Positions 1-5,584 of a stretch of 5,584 nucleotides of DNA are shown here, piece after piece. The notes beneath the pieces were generated by a model. That model did not search any database and was not told the origin of the DNA. It saw only the letters and a program-made list of their open reading frames with translations. The DNA comes from Nitriliruptoraceae bacterium. GTDB lineage: Bacteria > Actinomycetota > Nitriliruptoria > Nitriliruptorales > Nitriliruptoraceae. Positions within the stretch are counted from its first letter, which is position 1, and each line of letters opens with the position of its first letter. Both the position numbers and the translations under genes were made by a program. The stretch spans positions 1-5,584 of the forward strand of contig SKNP01000460.1 in the NCBI GenBank assembly GCA_007120485.1. Direction: 5' to 3'.

Positions 1-1274
1 GGCCCGCTGAACTGCCGCGCGGGCACGTCGTGGCCGAGCCCGTGCCAGGCCCCCAGCACGAGCAGCACCGCGACCGCGCCCACGCCGGCCAGGCGTTCGG
101 CCGCCGGCCACCGGGCCGCGGCGAACGACCCGAGGGCGGCCACCCCCATCCACGCCGGCAGGAGCACCGGGAAGATCCAGTAGTCGTGGATGAACGAGCC
201 GTTGGGCAGCCCGACGACGTAGCCGACCGTGACCAGCACGCCGATGATGGTCAGCGCCCGGGTGGGGCGGTGGAGCACGCCGGCGACCAGCGCGGCCGGC
301 AGCAGCAGCCACCGCCACCACCACGGCAGCAACGTCGTGGCCCACTCGGCGATGCGTTCGACGAACTCCGCGACGGTGAAGTCCCCGCCGCCGGTGCGCA
401 TCTGCACCTGTTCCCCGACCCGGTCGGCGCCGGTCGTGCCGATCACGTACCCCAGGCTGATCGCGGCGCCGACCGCCATCGCGATGCCGATCGTGATCGT
501 CACCGCGTCCAGCCCGCGCTTCTTCAACAGCCACAGCCCGAGCAGCGCGGCGGTCGCCATCCCCAGGTACCCGGCGACGATGGCCACGACCGACGCGACC
601 GCGGCGGCCGCCAGCTCGCCGCGGCCGATCCGGCGCGGCTCTGCCACCCGTACGACCGCCAGGACCATCAGCAGCAGCAGCGTGACGTTGCCGTGCAGCC
701 GTGCGTAGGTCCAGAACAGCGGGGTGATGGCCACGGCGACGGTCGCCAGCAGGGTGGGAGCCCAGCGCACCTCCAGGCGGCGCAGCACCGCCGCGCCGAG
801 CGGCAGCATGGCCACCCCGATCGTGTAGGCGAAGGCCCGCATCGCCACGTCCAGCGGGATCGGCAGCACCTGGCCGGCCAGGTAGTAGCCCAGGTTCAGT
901 AGCGGGGGGTGATGGGCGTAGCTGGTCTGCTCGCCGTCGTCGCCGACGTACGGGCTCCAGTCGCTCAACCAGCCGCTGGCCGCCAGCCCGTCGGCCTGGG
1001 CGTTGGCCACGTTGAGCGCGTGTCGGGCGAGGATCCGGCCCTCGTGGTTGTCGCCGAGCGCGGCGGTCAGGCTCGGCGCCCAGGTGGCCAGCACCCCGAC
1101 GGTGATCAGGGCGACGAGCGTCCAGCCCAGCCATGCCGGTAGGTCGGCCCGGGTCGGTGCCCCGCTGGCATCCGTGGTGCCCGTGCCGTGCGTCGCAGCG
1201 GCGCCGGCCGTCCGACCGGCGGACGCGACGTCCCCGCCGTCGTCGGCAGGTCGCGGGGAGGTGCCCGTGGTCAC
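1..1274 (-). CDS. Membrane glycosyltransferase, GT-C fold, GT39/ArnT/PMT-like (C-terminus outside window)
   Basis: Translating the minus strand from GTG at 1274 gives 424 uninterrupted residues up to the window edge, so the 3' end is missing. Residues 1-45 are a hydrophilic Ala/Gly/Thr/Asp-rich leader, probably cytoplasmic. The first membrane helix is at about 48-70, and it is followed by an acidic loop motif DNHEGR (75-80), the position where GT-C enzymes carry their catalytic Asp/Glu. The motif YAHHPPLLNL (119-128) and the later FIHDYWIFP (361-369) match the conserved HPPL and HDY(Y) signatures of GT39-like membrane transferases. Further helices are visible at about 145-165, 172-210, 222-250, 257-280, 313-335, 339-356, 365-386 and 395-411. 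Such enzymes transfer a sugar from a polyprenyl-phosphate donor on the outer membrane face; donor and acceptor cannot be told from the sequence. A purine-rich GGAGGG lies 3 nt before the GTG, a short spacing, but the frame upstream is repetitive and unlike coding sequence. It is divergent from the glycosidase gene. Family assignment is good; the exact function is unknown. Confidence 0.85.
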   Translation of the reverse strand, partial: MTTGTSPRPADDGGDVASAGRTAGAAATHGTGTTDASGAPTRADLPAWLGWTLVALITVGVLATWAPSLTAALGDNHEGRILARHALNVANAQADGLAASGWLSDWSPYVGDDGEQTSYAHHPPLLNLGYYLAGQVLPIPLDVAMRAFAYTIGVAMLPLGAAVLRRLEVRWAPTLLATVAVAITPLFWTYARLHGNVTLLLLMVLAVVRVAEPRRIGRGELAAAAVASVVAIVAGYLGMATAALLGLWLLKKRGLDAVTITIGIAMAVGAAISLGYVIGTTGADRVGEQVQMRTGGGDFTVAEFVERIAEWATTLLPWWWRWLLLPAALVAGVLHRPTRALTIIGVLVTVGYVVGLPNGSFIHDYWIFPVLLPAWMGVAALGSFAAARWPAAERLAGVGAVAVLLVLGAWHGLGHDVPARQFSG

Positions 1275-1351
1275 GTGCCCTCCCTCACGGTGGCTCGGGG
1301 TCGGTGCCGGGCGTGGCAGCGGCGCGGACCGCCCCACCTCGCCGCGTGTGG

Positions 1352-1362
1352 AGGGTAACGCT
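1352..1362 (-). promoter_or_regulatory. Putative -10 region / shared 11-nt motif upstream of the membrane glycosyltransferase
   Basis: On the minus strand this reads AGCGTTACCCT. It contains TACCCT, which fits the actinobacterial -10 pattern TAnnnT, and ends 77 nt before the GTG start at 1274. The same 11 bases occur on the plus strand at 3943-3953, upstream of the glycosylphosphotransferase. No convincing -35 hexamer lies 16-18 nt further upstream. It could be a promoter core or the site of a shared regulator. Confidence 0.4.
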
Positions 1363-1368
1363 GGACCT

Positions 1369-1452
1369 GGCGGCGACCGGGTCGGCGACCGGGTCGGCGG
1401 CCGGGTCGGCGGTCGGGTCGGCGGTCGGGTCGGCGGTCGGGTCGGCCGCCGA
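1369..1452. repeat. 12-bp tandem repeat, about seven units (consensus GTCGGCGGTCGG)
   Basis: Seven consecutive 12-bp blocks can be aligned. Three identical copies of GTCGGCGGTCGG lie at 1405-1440. Slightly diverged copies lie before them (GTCGGCGACCGG at 1381-1392, GTCGGCGGCCGG at 1393-1404, and a partial match at 1369-1380), and a decayed copy follows at 1441-1452. The array sits immediately upstream of the putative -10 of the minus-strand glycosyltransferase gene. The unit length is a multiple of three, but no frame through it looks like a real gene. It may be a replication-slippage array or a set of regulator binding sites. Confidence 0.8.
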
Positions 1453-1582
1453 GGGGGAACGTCCGGGGGCGGCGTGAGTTCCCTGGCCTTGCGCTCGTGC
1501 GTCCATCGACGCGTCGTGCGGCGGGGTCGCGCGCTGGCCGCGTCGCAAGCGGCAGCAGCGGGGTTGCGGCGGGGCGCAGGGG

Positions 1583-1588
1583 TAGCGT
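1583..1588 (+). promoter_or_regulatory. Weak -10-like element (TAGCGT) upstream of the glycosidase
   Basis: TAGCGT fits TAnnnT and lies about 60 nt before the chosen GTG start at 1650. The nearest -35-like hexamer, TTGCGG at 1564-1569, is only 13 nt away, too close for a standard promoter. The call rests only on the rarity of TAnnnT in this GC-rich stretch. Confidence 0.2.
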
Positions 1589-1638
1589 CGCGCGGTTGGT
1601 AGCGCCCGGGGATCCGCCTCAGGTGCCGAGGGACGAAC

Positions 1639-1644
1639 GGGGAA
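1639..1644 (+). promoter_or_regulatory. Shine-Dalgarno-like GGGGAA supporting the GTG start at 1650
   Basis: The purine run at 1639-1644 ends 5 nt before GTG 1650. It is the best ribosome-binding match ahead of any start candidate of the glycosidase gene. The alternative ATG at 1698 has no comparable purine run upstream, though it would give a more typical short signal-peptide n-region. Confidence 0.4.
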
Positions 1645-1649
1645 CCACG

Positions 1650-3899
1650 GTGGTCTCGGAGGTGGCACGGGCAGCGGCGGCGCAGCGCCGATCCAGCATG
1701 ACGGGCGGGCGTCTGGGTCAGCTGGCGGCGTTGACGCTGGCGTTGGTGCTCGCGCTGACGCTGGTCCCCGCCGCGCCGGCTGACGCGACGGACGTGAGCA
1801 CCTCGAACCGGCAGCGTCTGCTCGGAGAGGTCACCACGGAGCGGATCACCGCGCGGTTGTCGGGTGGTGCCGTGGCCCGCGGGGACGTCATCCGCCTGCC
1901 CGAGGACGACCCACACGCCGACGTCCGGTCCCGGATCGCCCAGGGCCGGGTCGCCGGCACCGAGAGCATGCTGTCGATGTCGCGGCGGGAGTCGCGGCGA
2001 GGCGCCGTCGCCGGGATCAACGGTGGCTACTTCCTGCCCCGCCCCCCCTGGGGCGCGCCCAACGGCCTGTTCGTCCAGGACGGACAGCTGCTCCAGGGGC
2101 AGGCGGTCAACCGCAGCGGCAACCCGACCGGTCGGGGGATGGTCGGCTGGCCGTCCGATGGACCGATGGTGATGGACCGGATCCGGGTCACCCACGAACT
2201 GGACCGACCGTTCTTCGAGGGGCCGGTGGCACGGATCGACGAGCTCAACCGCCAGCCGTGGCCGGAGAGCCATCAGGTCCTCGCCCCGGCGTCGGAGCGG
2301 CGACCGGACGGCGAACTCATCCTCTACAGCGACGCGTTCGGGACCGCGGTCGACATCCGTGGGGGCAGCACGATCGTCACGCTCGACGGGATGGACCTGC
2401 GCTCGCAAGGCACGACCGAAGGGGTCGTCGCCCACGCCCGTGACGTGACCAACCCGACGACGGTCAACGTGCCGGAGGGCCAGCACCTGCTGGTCGGCTA
2501 CGGCGAGCGGGCCGAGCACCTCGCCGGCGCGGTCGTCAACGAACCGTTCGAGATCTCGACCACGATCGCTCCCGAAGGCACCGACCCCGGCATGTGGGAC
2601 GACCTCGACAGCGGCGTCGCCGGCGGGCAGCTGCTGGTCCGCAGCGGGCAACGCCGGCCGGCCTCGGAGTGGACCAGCTTCGCGGCGTTCGGTGACAGCC
2701 ACGTCGCCAGACAGCCTCGGACCGCGATCGGCCGCACCGGCGACGGGGAGATCCTGCTCGTCACCGTCGACGGCCGACGCCGGGGCTGGTCCGACGGCAT
2801 GACGATGGGCGAGCTCGCCGACACCATGATCGCCTTGGGCGCCCGCGACGCCGTCAACCTCGACGGTGGTGGGTCCACGACGATGGTCGTGGAGGGCAGC
2901 ATCCGCAACCGACCGAGCGAGACCGGCCGGGCGGTCGCGGACGGGCTCTGGGTCTACGTGCCGCAGCCGGGCGAGCCGCGCAGCCTGGCCGAGGCCTGCA
3001 CCGATCAGGTCATGCTGGCAGCCACGACGTTCGATGACGTCCCTGGCACCACGCACGCGGAGTCGATCACCTGCCTGAGCGGCTGGAGCTTGACCACGGG
3101 CGTGACCCCGACGACCTATGCCCCTGGGGACCGGCTCACCAGGGCGCAGTACGCGTCGTTCCTGGCCCGGTGGATCGATGACCTGTCCTCGCGTGGCAGC
3201 GGGAACGAGCTCCCGGAGTCGGCCGACCTACCGTTCACCGACGTCGGCGCCGACGGCGTCCATGCCGACGCCATCGCGCGACTGTCGTCCGCCGGGGTCA
3301 TCGCCGGACGGACCGCGACCACCTTCGCGCCGGACGAGACCGTCACCCGCGGCCAGACCGCCGCCCTGCTCGCTCGCGCCATCGAGTACATCACCGGTGA
3401 CGCTCTGCCCCGCGGCCGTGACACCTTCACCGACGACAACACCTCGACGCACGAGACCGACATCGACCGGCTGGCCACCGCCGGCATCGTCACCGGCACC
3501 GGTGGCCTGCAGTACCGGCCGGATGCGGCGGTCAACCGTGGCGCCGTCGCGTCGGTGGTGATGCGTGCCGCCGCGATGCTGGTCGAGGATGGGGTCGTGG
3601 CCCTGCCCGACGACGAAGCGACGACCGCGGAGGACCCCGACGCCGACGCTGACGATGACGCCGATGACGCGGACGGCATCGACGACGGCGAGGTGGTCGA
3701 GGGGGACGATGCGGACGATCCGGACGGCAGCGGCGGTGACGCGGACGCCGAGGTTGATGCGGACAGGTCGAACGGCACGGACGACCCGGATGCCGACGGC
3801 GACGCGAACGGATCGAGCAGCGGCTCGAACGGTGACGGCTCGAACGGTGACGGCTCGGACGGTGACGGCTCGGACGGTGACGGGTCGAACGGCGACTGA
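1650..3899 (+). CDS. Secreted phosphodiester glycosidase (NAGPA/DUF2233 domain) with three SLH-like repeats and an Asp-rich tail
   Basis: The predicted protein has 749 residues. A signal peptide is clear: Arg residues, then a Leu/Ala/Val core at about 25-39 and a likely cleavage after PADA (43-46). The catalytic domain spans about 60-435 and carries the family hallmarks NGGYF (124-128), PRTAIG (356-361), LVTVDGR just after it, and NLDGGGST (403-410). Known relatives hydrolyse sugar-1-phosphodiester bonds, as the mammalian uncovering enzyme does. The roughly 230 residues between the first two motifs resemble the beta-rich insert of the longer bacterial forms. Three SLH-like repeats follow (about 458-512, 527-581, 591-645). 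They keep the F-x-D and TRxx-type features (LTRAQ, VTRGQ, VNRGA), suggesting non-covalent anchoring to a wall polymer. The tail (about 652-749) is one-third Asp and ends in five GS(N/D)GD repeats. There is no lysine, and only two cysteines (450, 475). Starts at ATG 1698 (733 aa) or further upstream are possible; sequence upstream of 1650 does not look coding. The natural substrate is unknown. Confidence 0.88.
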   Translation: MVSEVARAAAAQRRSSMTGGRLGQLAALTLALVLALTLVPAAPADATDVSTSNRQRLLGEVTTERITARLSGGAVARGDVIRLPEDDPHADVRSRIAQGRVAGTESMLSMSRRESRRGAVAGINGGYFLPRPPWGAPNGLFVQDGQLLQGQAVNRSGNPTGRGMVGWPSDGPMVMDRIRVTHELDRPFFEGPVARIDELNRQPWPESHQVLAPASERRPDGELILYSDAFGTAVDIRGGSTIVTLDGMDLRSQGTTEGVVAHARDVTNPTTVNVPEGQHLLVGYGERAEHLAGAVVNEPFEISTTIAPEGTDPGMWDDLDSGVAGGQLLVRSGQRRPASEWTSFAAFGDSHVARQPRTAIGRTGDGEILLVTVDGRRRGWSDGMTMGELADTMIALGARDAVNLDGGGSTTMVVEGSIRNRPSETGRAVADGLWVYVPQPGEPRSLAEACTDQVMLAATTFDDVPGTTHAESITCLSGWSLTTGVTPTTYAPGDRLTRAQYASFLARWIDDLSSRGSGNELPESADLPFTDVGADGVHADAIARLSSAGVIAGRTATTFAPDETVTRGQTAALLARAIEYITGDALPRGRDTFTDDNTSTHETDIDRLATAGIVTGTGGLQYRPDAAVNRGAVASVVMRAAAMLVEDGVVALPDDEATTAEDPDADADDDADDADGIDDGEVVEGDDADDPDGSGGDADAEVDADRSNGTDDPDADGDANGSSSGSNGDGSNGDGSDGDGSDGDGSNGD
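3822..3896 (+). repeat. Five 15-bp tandem repeats encoding GS(N/D)GD at the glycosidase C-terminus
   Basis: Units lie at 3822-3836, 3837-3851, 3852-3866, 3867-3881 and 3882-3896, directly before the TGA stop. The first two are identical (GGCTCGAACGGTGAC). The third and fourth are identical to each other and differ from those by A to G, changing Asn to Asp. The fifth has silent changes and returns to Asn. Near-identity at DNA level points to recent in-frame expansion by slippage or unequal recombination. Confidence 0.9.
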
Positions 3900-3908
3900 C
3901 GCGGACGC

Positions 3909-3939
3909 CCGCCGTCGCCTGCTCCCCGGGCGTCGGCGG
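3909..3939 (+). terminator. GC-rich hairpin after the glycosidase gene, possible terminator
   Basis: Bases 3909-3919 pair with 3929-3939, giving 10 of 11 pairs with one T-T mismatch around a 9-nt loop. It begins 10 nt after the stop codon. No T-run follows, so it is not a canonical intrinsic terminator. High-GC actinobacteria often have hairpins without a U-tract here, but such stems also arise by chance in sequence this rich in G and C. Confidence 0.35.
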
Positions 3940-3942
3940 CGG

Positions 3943-3953
3943 AGCGTTACCCT
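3943..3953 (+). promoter_or_regulatory. Putative -10 region / shared 11-nt motif upstream of the glycosylphosphotransferase
   Basis: AGCGTTACCCT contains TACCCT (3948-3953), a TAnnnT-type -10, ending 84 nt before the ATG at 4038. It is identical over 11 bases to the minus-strand element at 1352-1362. No good -35 is visible. Its place just after the hairpin suggests that the transferase has its own promoter rather than relying only on readthrough. Confidence 0.4.
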
Positions 3954-4037
3954 GTGGTGATCCTCGGGGCAACGCCATGTCCCGTCGCGCCCGCCGGAGA
4001 GCCACGAGCCCCTGGCGCCGGCCTGGAGCCACCACCG

Positions 4038-5584
4038 ATGTCCGAACGCGAGCCACCGCGTTCCGGTCCGTCGTCCAGCGACGTGCCGGAGCACGAGCCT
4101 GCCCACGATGCGGCGGGTGTGGTGACCGGACCCGGAGCGGACGGTCCCGTCCGGACCGTCACCGCCGCCGAGCAGGCCACCGCGACGTCCGAGGGCGACC
4201 AGCCGGCGGACGCGACCACCTCGACGGACGGTGACGGGCAGGCGACGACGACCGCGGTGGGGGAGCAGCCCCGGTCGCTGCTGGGTCGGTTGAACCGGCG
4301 AGGCTTCCGGCTGGTGATGGTGGCCGACCTGCTCGCGTTGTGGGTCGTGATGCTCGGCACGATGCTCGTGCGGTTCGGGACCGACTGGCCGACCTACCCG
4401 GTGCCGACGTACCTCGTGTCCTTCGCGATCGCGTCGGTCATCTTCCTGGCCAGCATGTACTTCGGCGGGTTGTACGAACGCGAGCCGAGGCTCGGCGCGC
4501 CGTCACCGCTGCCGCGGGCGGCACGCCAGACCCTCGCGGCCGGCGGGTTGATCGCACTGCTGAACCTCTCGGCGACCGGGCTGGCGCGGGAGGTCGGGTT
4601 GACGACCAGCCGGGCGCTGCCGTTCCCCATCACCAACCTCGTGGTGTTGATCATCCTGGGCGCGATCGCCGTGTCGCTGAACCGTTGGCTGGCCCTGCAG
4701 TTGCGCAACCGGCGGGAAGGGCCGCCGCGTGTGGTGCTCGCCGGCAACGTGGACGACCTGGAGACCGCCCGGTCCCACCTGGCCATGGACACGCGCCGCG
4801 CCGTGGTGGTCGCTGAGCACGACGAGCCCGACGATCTGCTTGGGGCGGTCGAGGAGGCCGGCGCCACCGATGTGGTGATCGTGACGGGTGGCTGGGTGGA
4901 GGACCTCTATCCCCGGCAGGTCGAGGTGCTCGATCGGCACGGTGTGTCGATGCTGCTGCGGGTGACCGCGCGCGAGACCCTGTTCGGGCTCCAGCGGGTC
5001 CGCGAGGTCGGCGGGCTGCCGTTCGTCGTGTTGCGGGCGCAGACGATGCCGCGGTCGCGATCGCGGTTCAAGCGGTTCTTCGACCTGGTGATGCTGGTCG
5101 CGATCAGCCCGGTGGCGTTGCCGTTGGTCGCGGTGGTGGCGTTGTACCAACTCGTCGTCGCGGGTCGGCCCCTGCTCTACCGCCAGGAGCGGGTCGGAGC
5201 GCTGGGTGAGCCATTCCAGATGGTGAAGTTCCGCACGATGGGGCTCGACGCGGAGGAGGACGGGCGGGGGGCTCGGCTGGCCGACGTCGCCGACCCGCGG
5301 GTGCTCCGCGGCTGTGGGTGGATCCGTGCCGCGCGGATGGACGAGCTCCCGCAGCTGTGGAACGTGCTCAAGGGTGAGATGTCGCTGGTCGGTCCGCGGC
5401 CGGAACGTCCCGAGCTGACCGCCGGGTTCACCGAGCGGATCCCCGGCTACGCGCGCCGGCACGAGCTTCCGCCGGGCCTCACCGGCCTGGCCCAGATCCA
5501 CGGTCGCTACCACACCGACCCGGAGTACAAGCTCGGCTACGACCTGCAGTACCTGGTCAACTGGTCGCCGGTCCTGGACCTGGA
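4038..5584 (+). CDS. Polyprenyl-phosphate glycosylphosphotransferase (WcaJ/CpsE-like sugar transferase; C-terminus outside window)
   Basis: 515 residues are visible before the window edge cuts the frame; judged by the family, only a short tail is missing. Residues 1-78 are a hydrophilic Thr/Asp/Glu-rich leader without known motifs. Four membrane segments follow (about 90-112, 125-147, 165-185, 200-222), then a soluble Rossmann-like segment starting VVLAGN (about 232-335). A fifth hydrophobic segment begins at FDLV (348-351), after the basic residues RFKR. The catalytic bacterial sugar transferase domain shows KFRTM (397-401), DELPQLWNVLKGEMSLVGPRP (435-455, with the catalytic Asp-Glu pair) and GLTGLAQ (480-486). 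Such enzymes join a sugar-1-phosphate from a UDP-sugar to undecaprenyl phosphate at the inner membrane face, the first committed step of exopolysaccharide, capsule or glycan assembly. Which sugar is used cannot be told. ATG 4038 has GGAG 9 nt upstream; an in-frame GTG at 3957 is possible but lies too close to the putative -10. It follows the glycosidase gene by 138 nt. Confidence 0.92.
   Translation, partial: MSEREPPRSGPSSSDVPEHEPAHDAAGVVTGPGADGPVRTVTAAEQATATSEGDQPADATTSTDGDGQATTTAVGEQPRSLLGRLNRRGFRLVMVADLLALWVVMLGTMLVRFGTDWPTYPVPTYLVSFAIASVIFLASMYFGGLYEREPRLGAPSPLPRAARQTLAAGGLIALLNLSATGLAREVGLTTSRALPFPITNLVVLIILGAIAVSLNRWLALQLRNRREGPPRVVLAGNVDDLETARSHLAMDTRRAVVVAEHDEPDDLLGAVEEAGATDVVIVTGGWVEDLYPRQVEVLDRHGVSMLLRVTARETLFGLQRVREVGGLPFVVLRAQTMPRSRSRFKRFFDLVMLVAISPVALPLVAVVALYQLVVAGRPLLYRQERVGALGEPFQMVKFRTMGLDAEEDGRGARLADVADPRVLRGCGWIRAARMDELPQLWNVLKGEMSLVGPRPERPELTAGFTERIPGYARRHELPPGLTGLAQIHGRYHTDPEYKLGYDLQYLVNWSPVLDL

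Larger units (their letters stand above)
1275..1649. other. Divergent intergenic region, 375 bp
   Basis: This stretch separates the minus-strand glycosyltransferase from the plus-strand glycosidase. It holds a 12-bp tandem repeat (1369-1452), a -10-like element for each direction, and otherwise GC-rich sequence. Open frames cross it on both strands, but their products are Arg/Pro/Ala-rich low-complexity chains with no recognisable domain, so I read it as non-coding control DNA. About 1455-1575 shows nothing I can name. Confidence 0.6.

Noticed and set aside
30..902. Long plus-strand open frame rich in Gln, Arg, His and Pro
   Set aside because: It lies antisense to the membrane glycosyltransferase. 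Its composition is a by-product of GC-rich coding on the other strand, and it shows no domain or hydrophobic pattern.
1369..1452. 12-bp tandem array considered as a CRISPR or iteron origin
   Set aside because: The units are directly adjacent with no unique spacers, and there are no cas or replication-initiator genes nearby. AT-rich DNA expected of an origin is absent.
1497..1649. Upstream in-frame extension of the glycosidase gene from GTG 1497
   Set aside because: It would place about 50 Arg/Gly/Ser-rich residues before an already long signal-peptide n-region. It has no ribosome-binding support and looks like intergenic DNA.
1285..1668. Minus-strand open frame with ADPT repeats between the divergent genes, ending just before the glycosyltransferase start
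   Set aside because: It is low-complexity Pro/Arg/Ala sequence, the repeat part is only the 12-bp array read in one frame, and there is no ribosome-binding or domain evidence.
1668..1710. Twin-arginine (Tat) export signal around the RRSSM residues of the glycosidase
   Set aside because: The sequence lacks the hydrophobic residues expected right after the twin Arg and the usual S/T-RR-x-F-L-K form. An ordinary Sec signal explains the hydrophobic core and cleavage site.
3957..4037. Alternative leaderless GTG start for the glycosylphosphotransferase at 3957
   Set aside because: It begins only 3 nt after the putative -10, too close for transcription to include it, and adds Pro/Ala-rich residues without family support. 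ATG 4038 with GGAG upstream is better.
3228..4106. Minus-strand open frame of 292 codons with Val/Arg repeats
   Set aside because: It is antisense to the SLH repeats and Asp-rich tail of the glycosidase. The repeats are the complement of the GS(N/D)GD units, with no independent coding signature.
4503..5513. Minus-strand open frame of 336 codons
   Set aside because: It is antisense to the glycosylphosphotransferase, whose catalytic motifs are unmistakable on the plus strand. The minus-strand product is a His/Gln/Arg/Pro-rich shadow.

Overview
The window is very GC-rich, with strong G/C bias at third codon positions. Within 5.6 kb it holds three protein genes for cell-surface glycan chemistry. 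The base composition, a secreted protein with S-layer-homology (SLH) type repeats, a long Asp-rich tail and a complete absence of lysine in that protein suggest a high-GC actinobacterium. A deep-branching or salt-adapted lineage such as the Nitriliruptoria/Euzebya group would fit, but this taxonomic call is inference from composition and architecture, not from a marker gene.

Layout. Positions 1-1274, minus strand: the first 424 codons of a multi-pass membrane glycosyltransferase of the GT-C fold (GT39/ArnT/PMT-like); its C-terminus lies beyond the window's left edge. Positions 1275-1649: a 375-bp divergent intergenic region with a 12-bp tandem repeat and putative promoter elements. Positions 1650-3899, plus strand: a complete secreted protein made of a signal peptide, a phosphodiester glycosidase (NAGPA/DUF2233-type) domain, three SLH-like repeats and an Asp-rich tail that ends in five GS(N/D)GD repeats. 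Positions 3900-4037: a short intergenic region with a GC-rich hairpin and a -10-like element. Positions 4038-5584, plus strand: a membrane polyprenyl-phosphate glycosylphosphotransferase (WcaJ/CpsE/PglC superfamily), complete through its catalytic motifs but cut at the right edge.

How the genes may fit together. By family, the glycosylphosphotransferase puts a sugar-1-phosphate on undecaprenyl phosphate to start a surface polysaccharide or glycan. GT-C enzymes use polyprenyl-linked sugar donors on the outer face of the membrane. NAGPA-type enzymes cleave sugar-1-phosphodiester bonds, here from a form predicted to be exported and held on the cell surface. The window is therefore best read as part of an exopolysaccharide or cell-envelope glycan locus. 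A link between the glycosidase and the polymer begun by the neighbouring transferase is attractive but unproven.

The most notable items are the three-part glycosidase-SLH-acidic tail protein with no lysine, an 11-nt sequence shared exactly by the upstream regions of the two membrane enzyme genes, and two short tandem repeats, one intergenic and one coding. I saw no RNA genes, mobile elements or CRISPR arrays.
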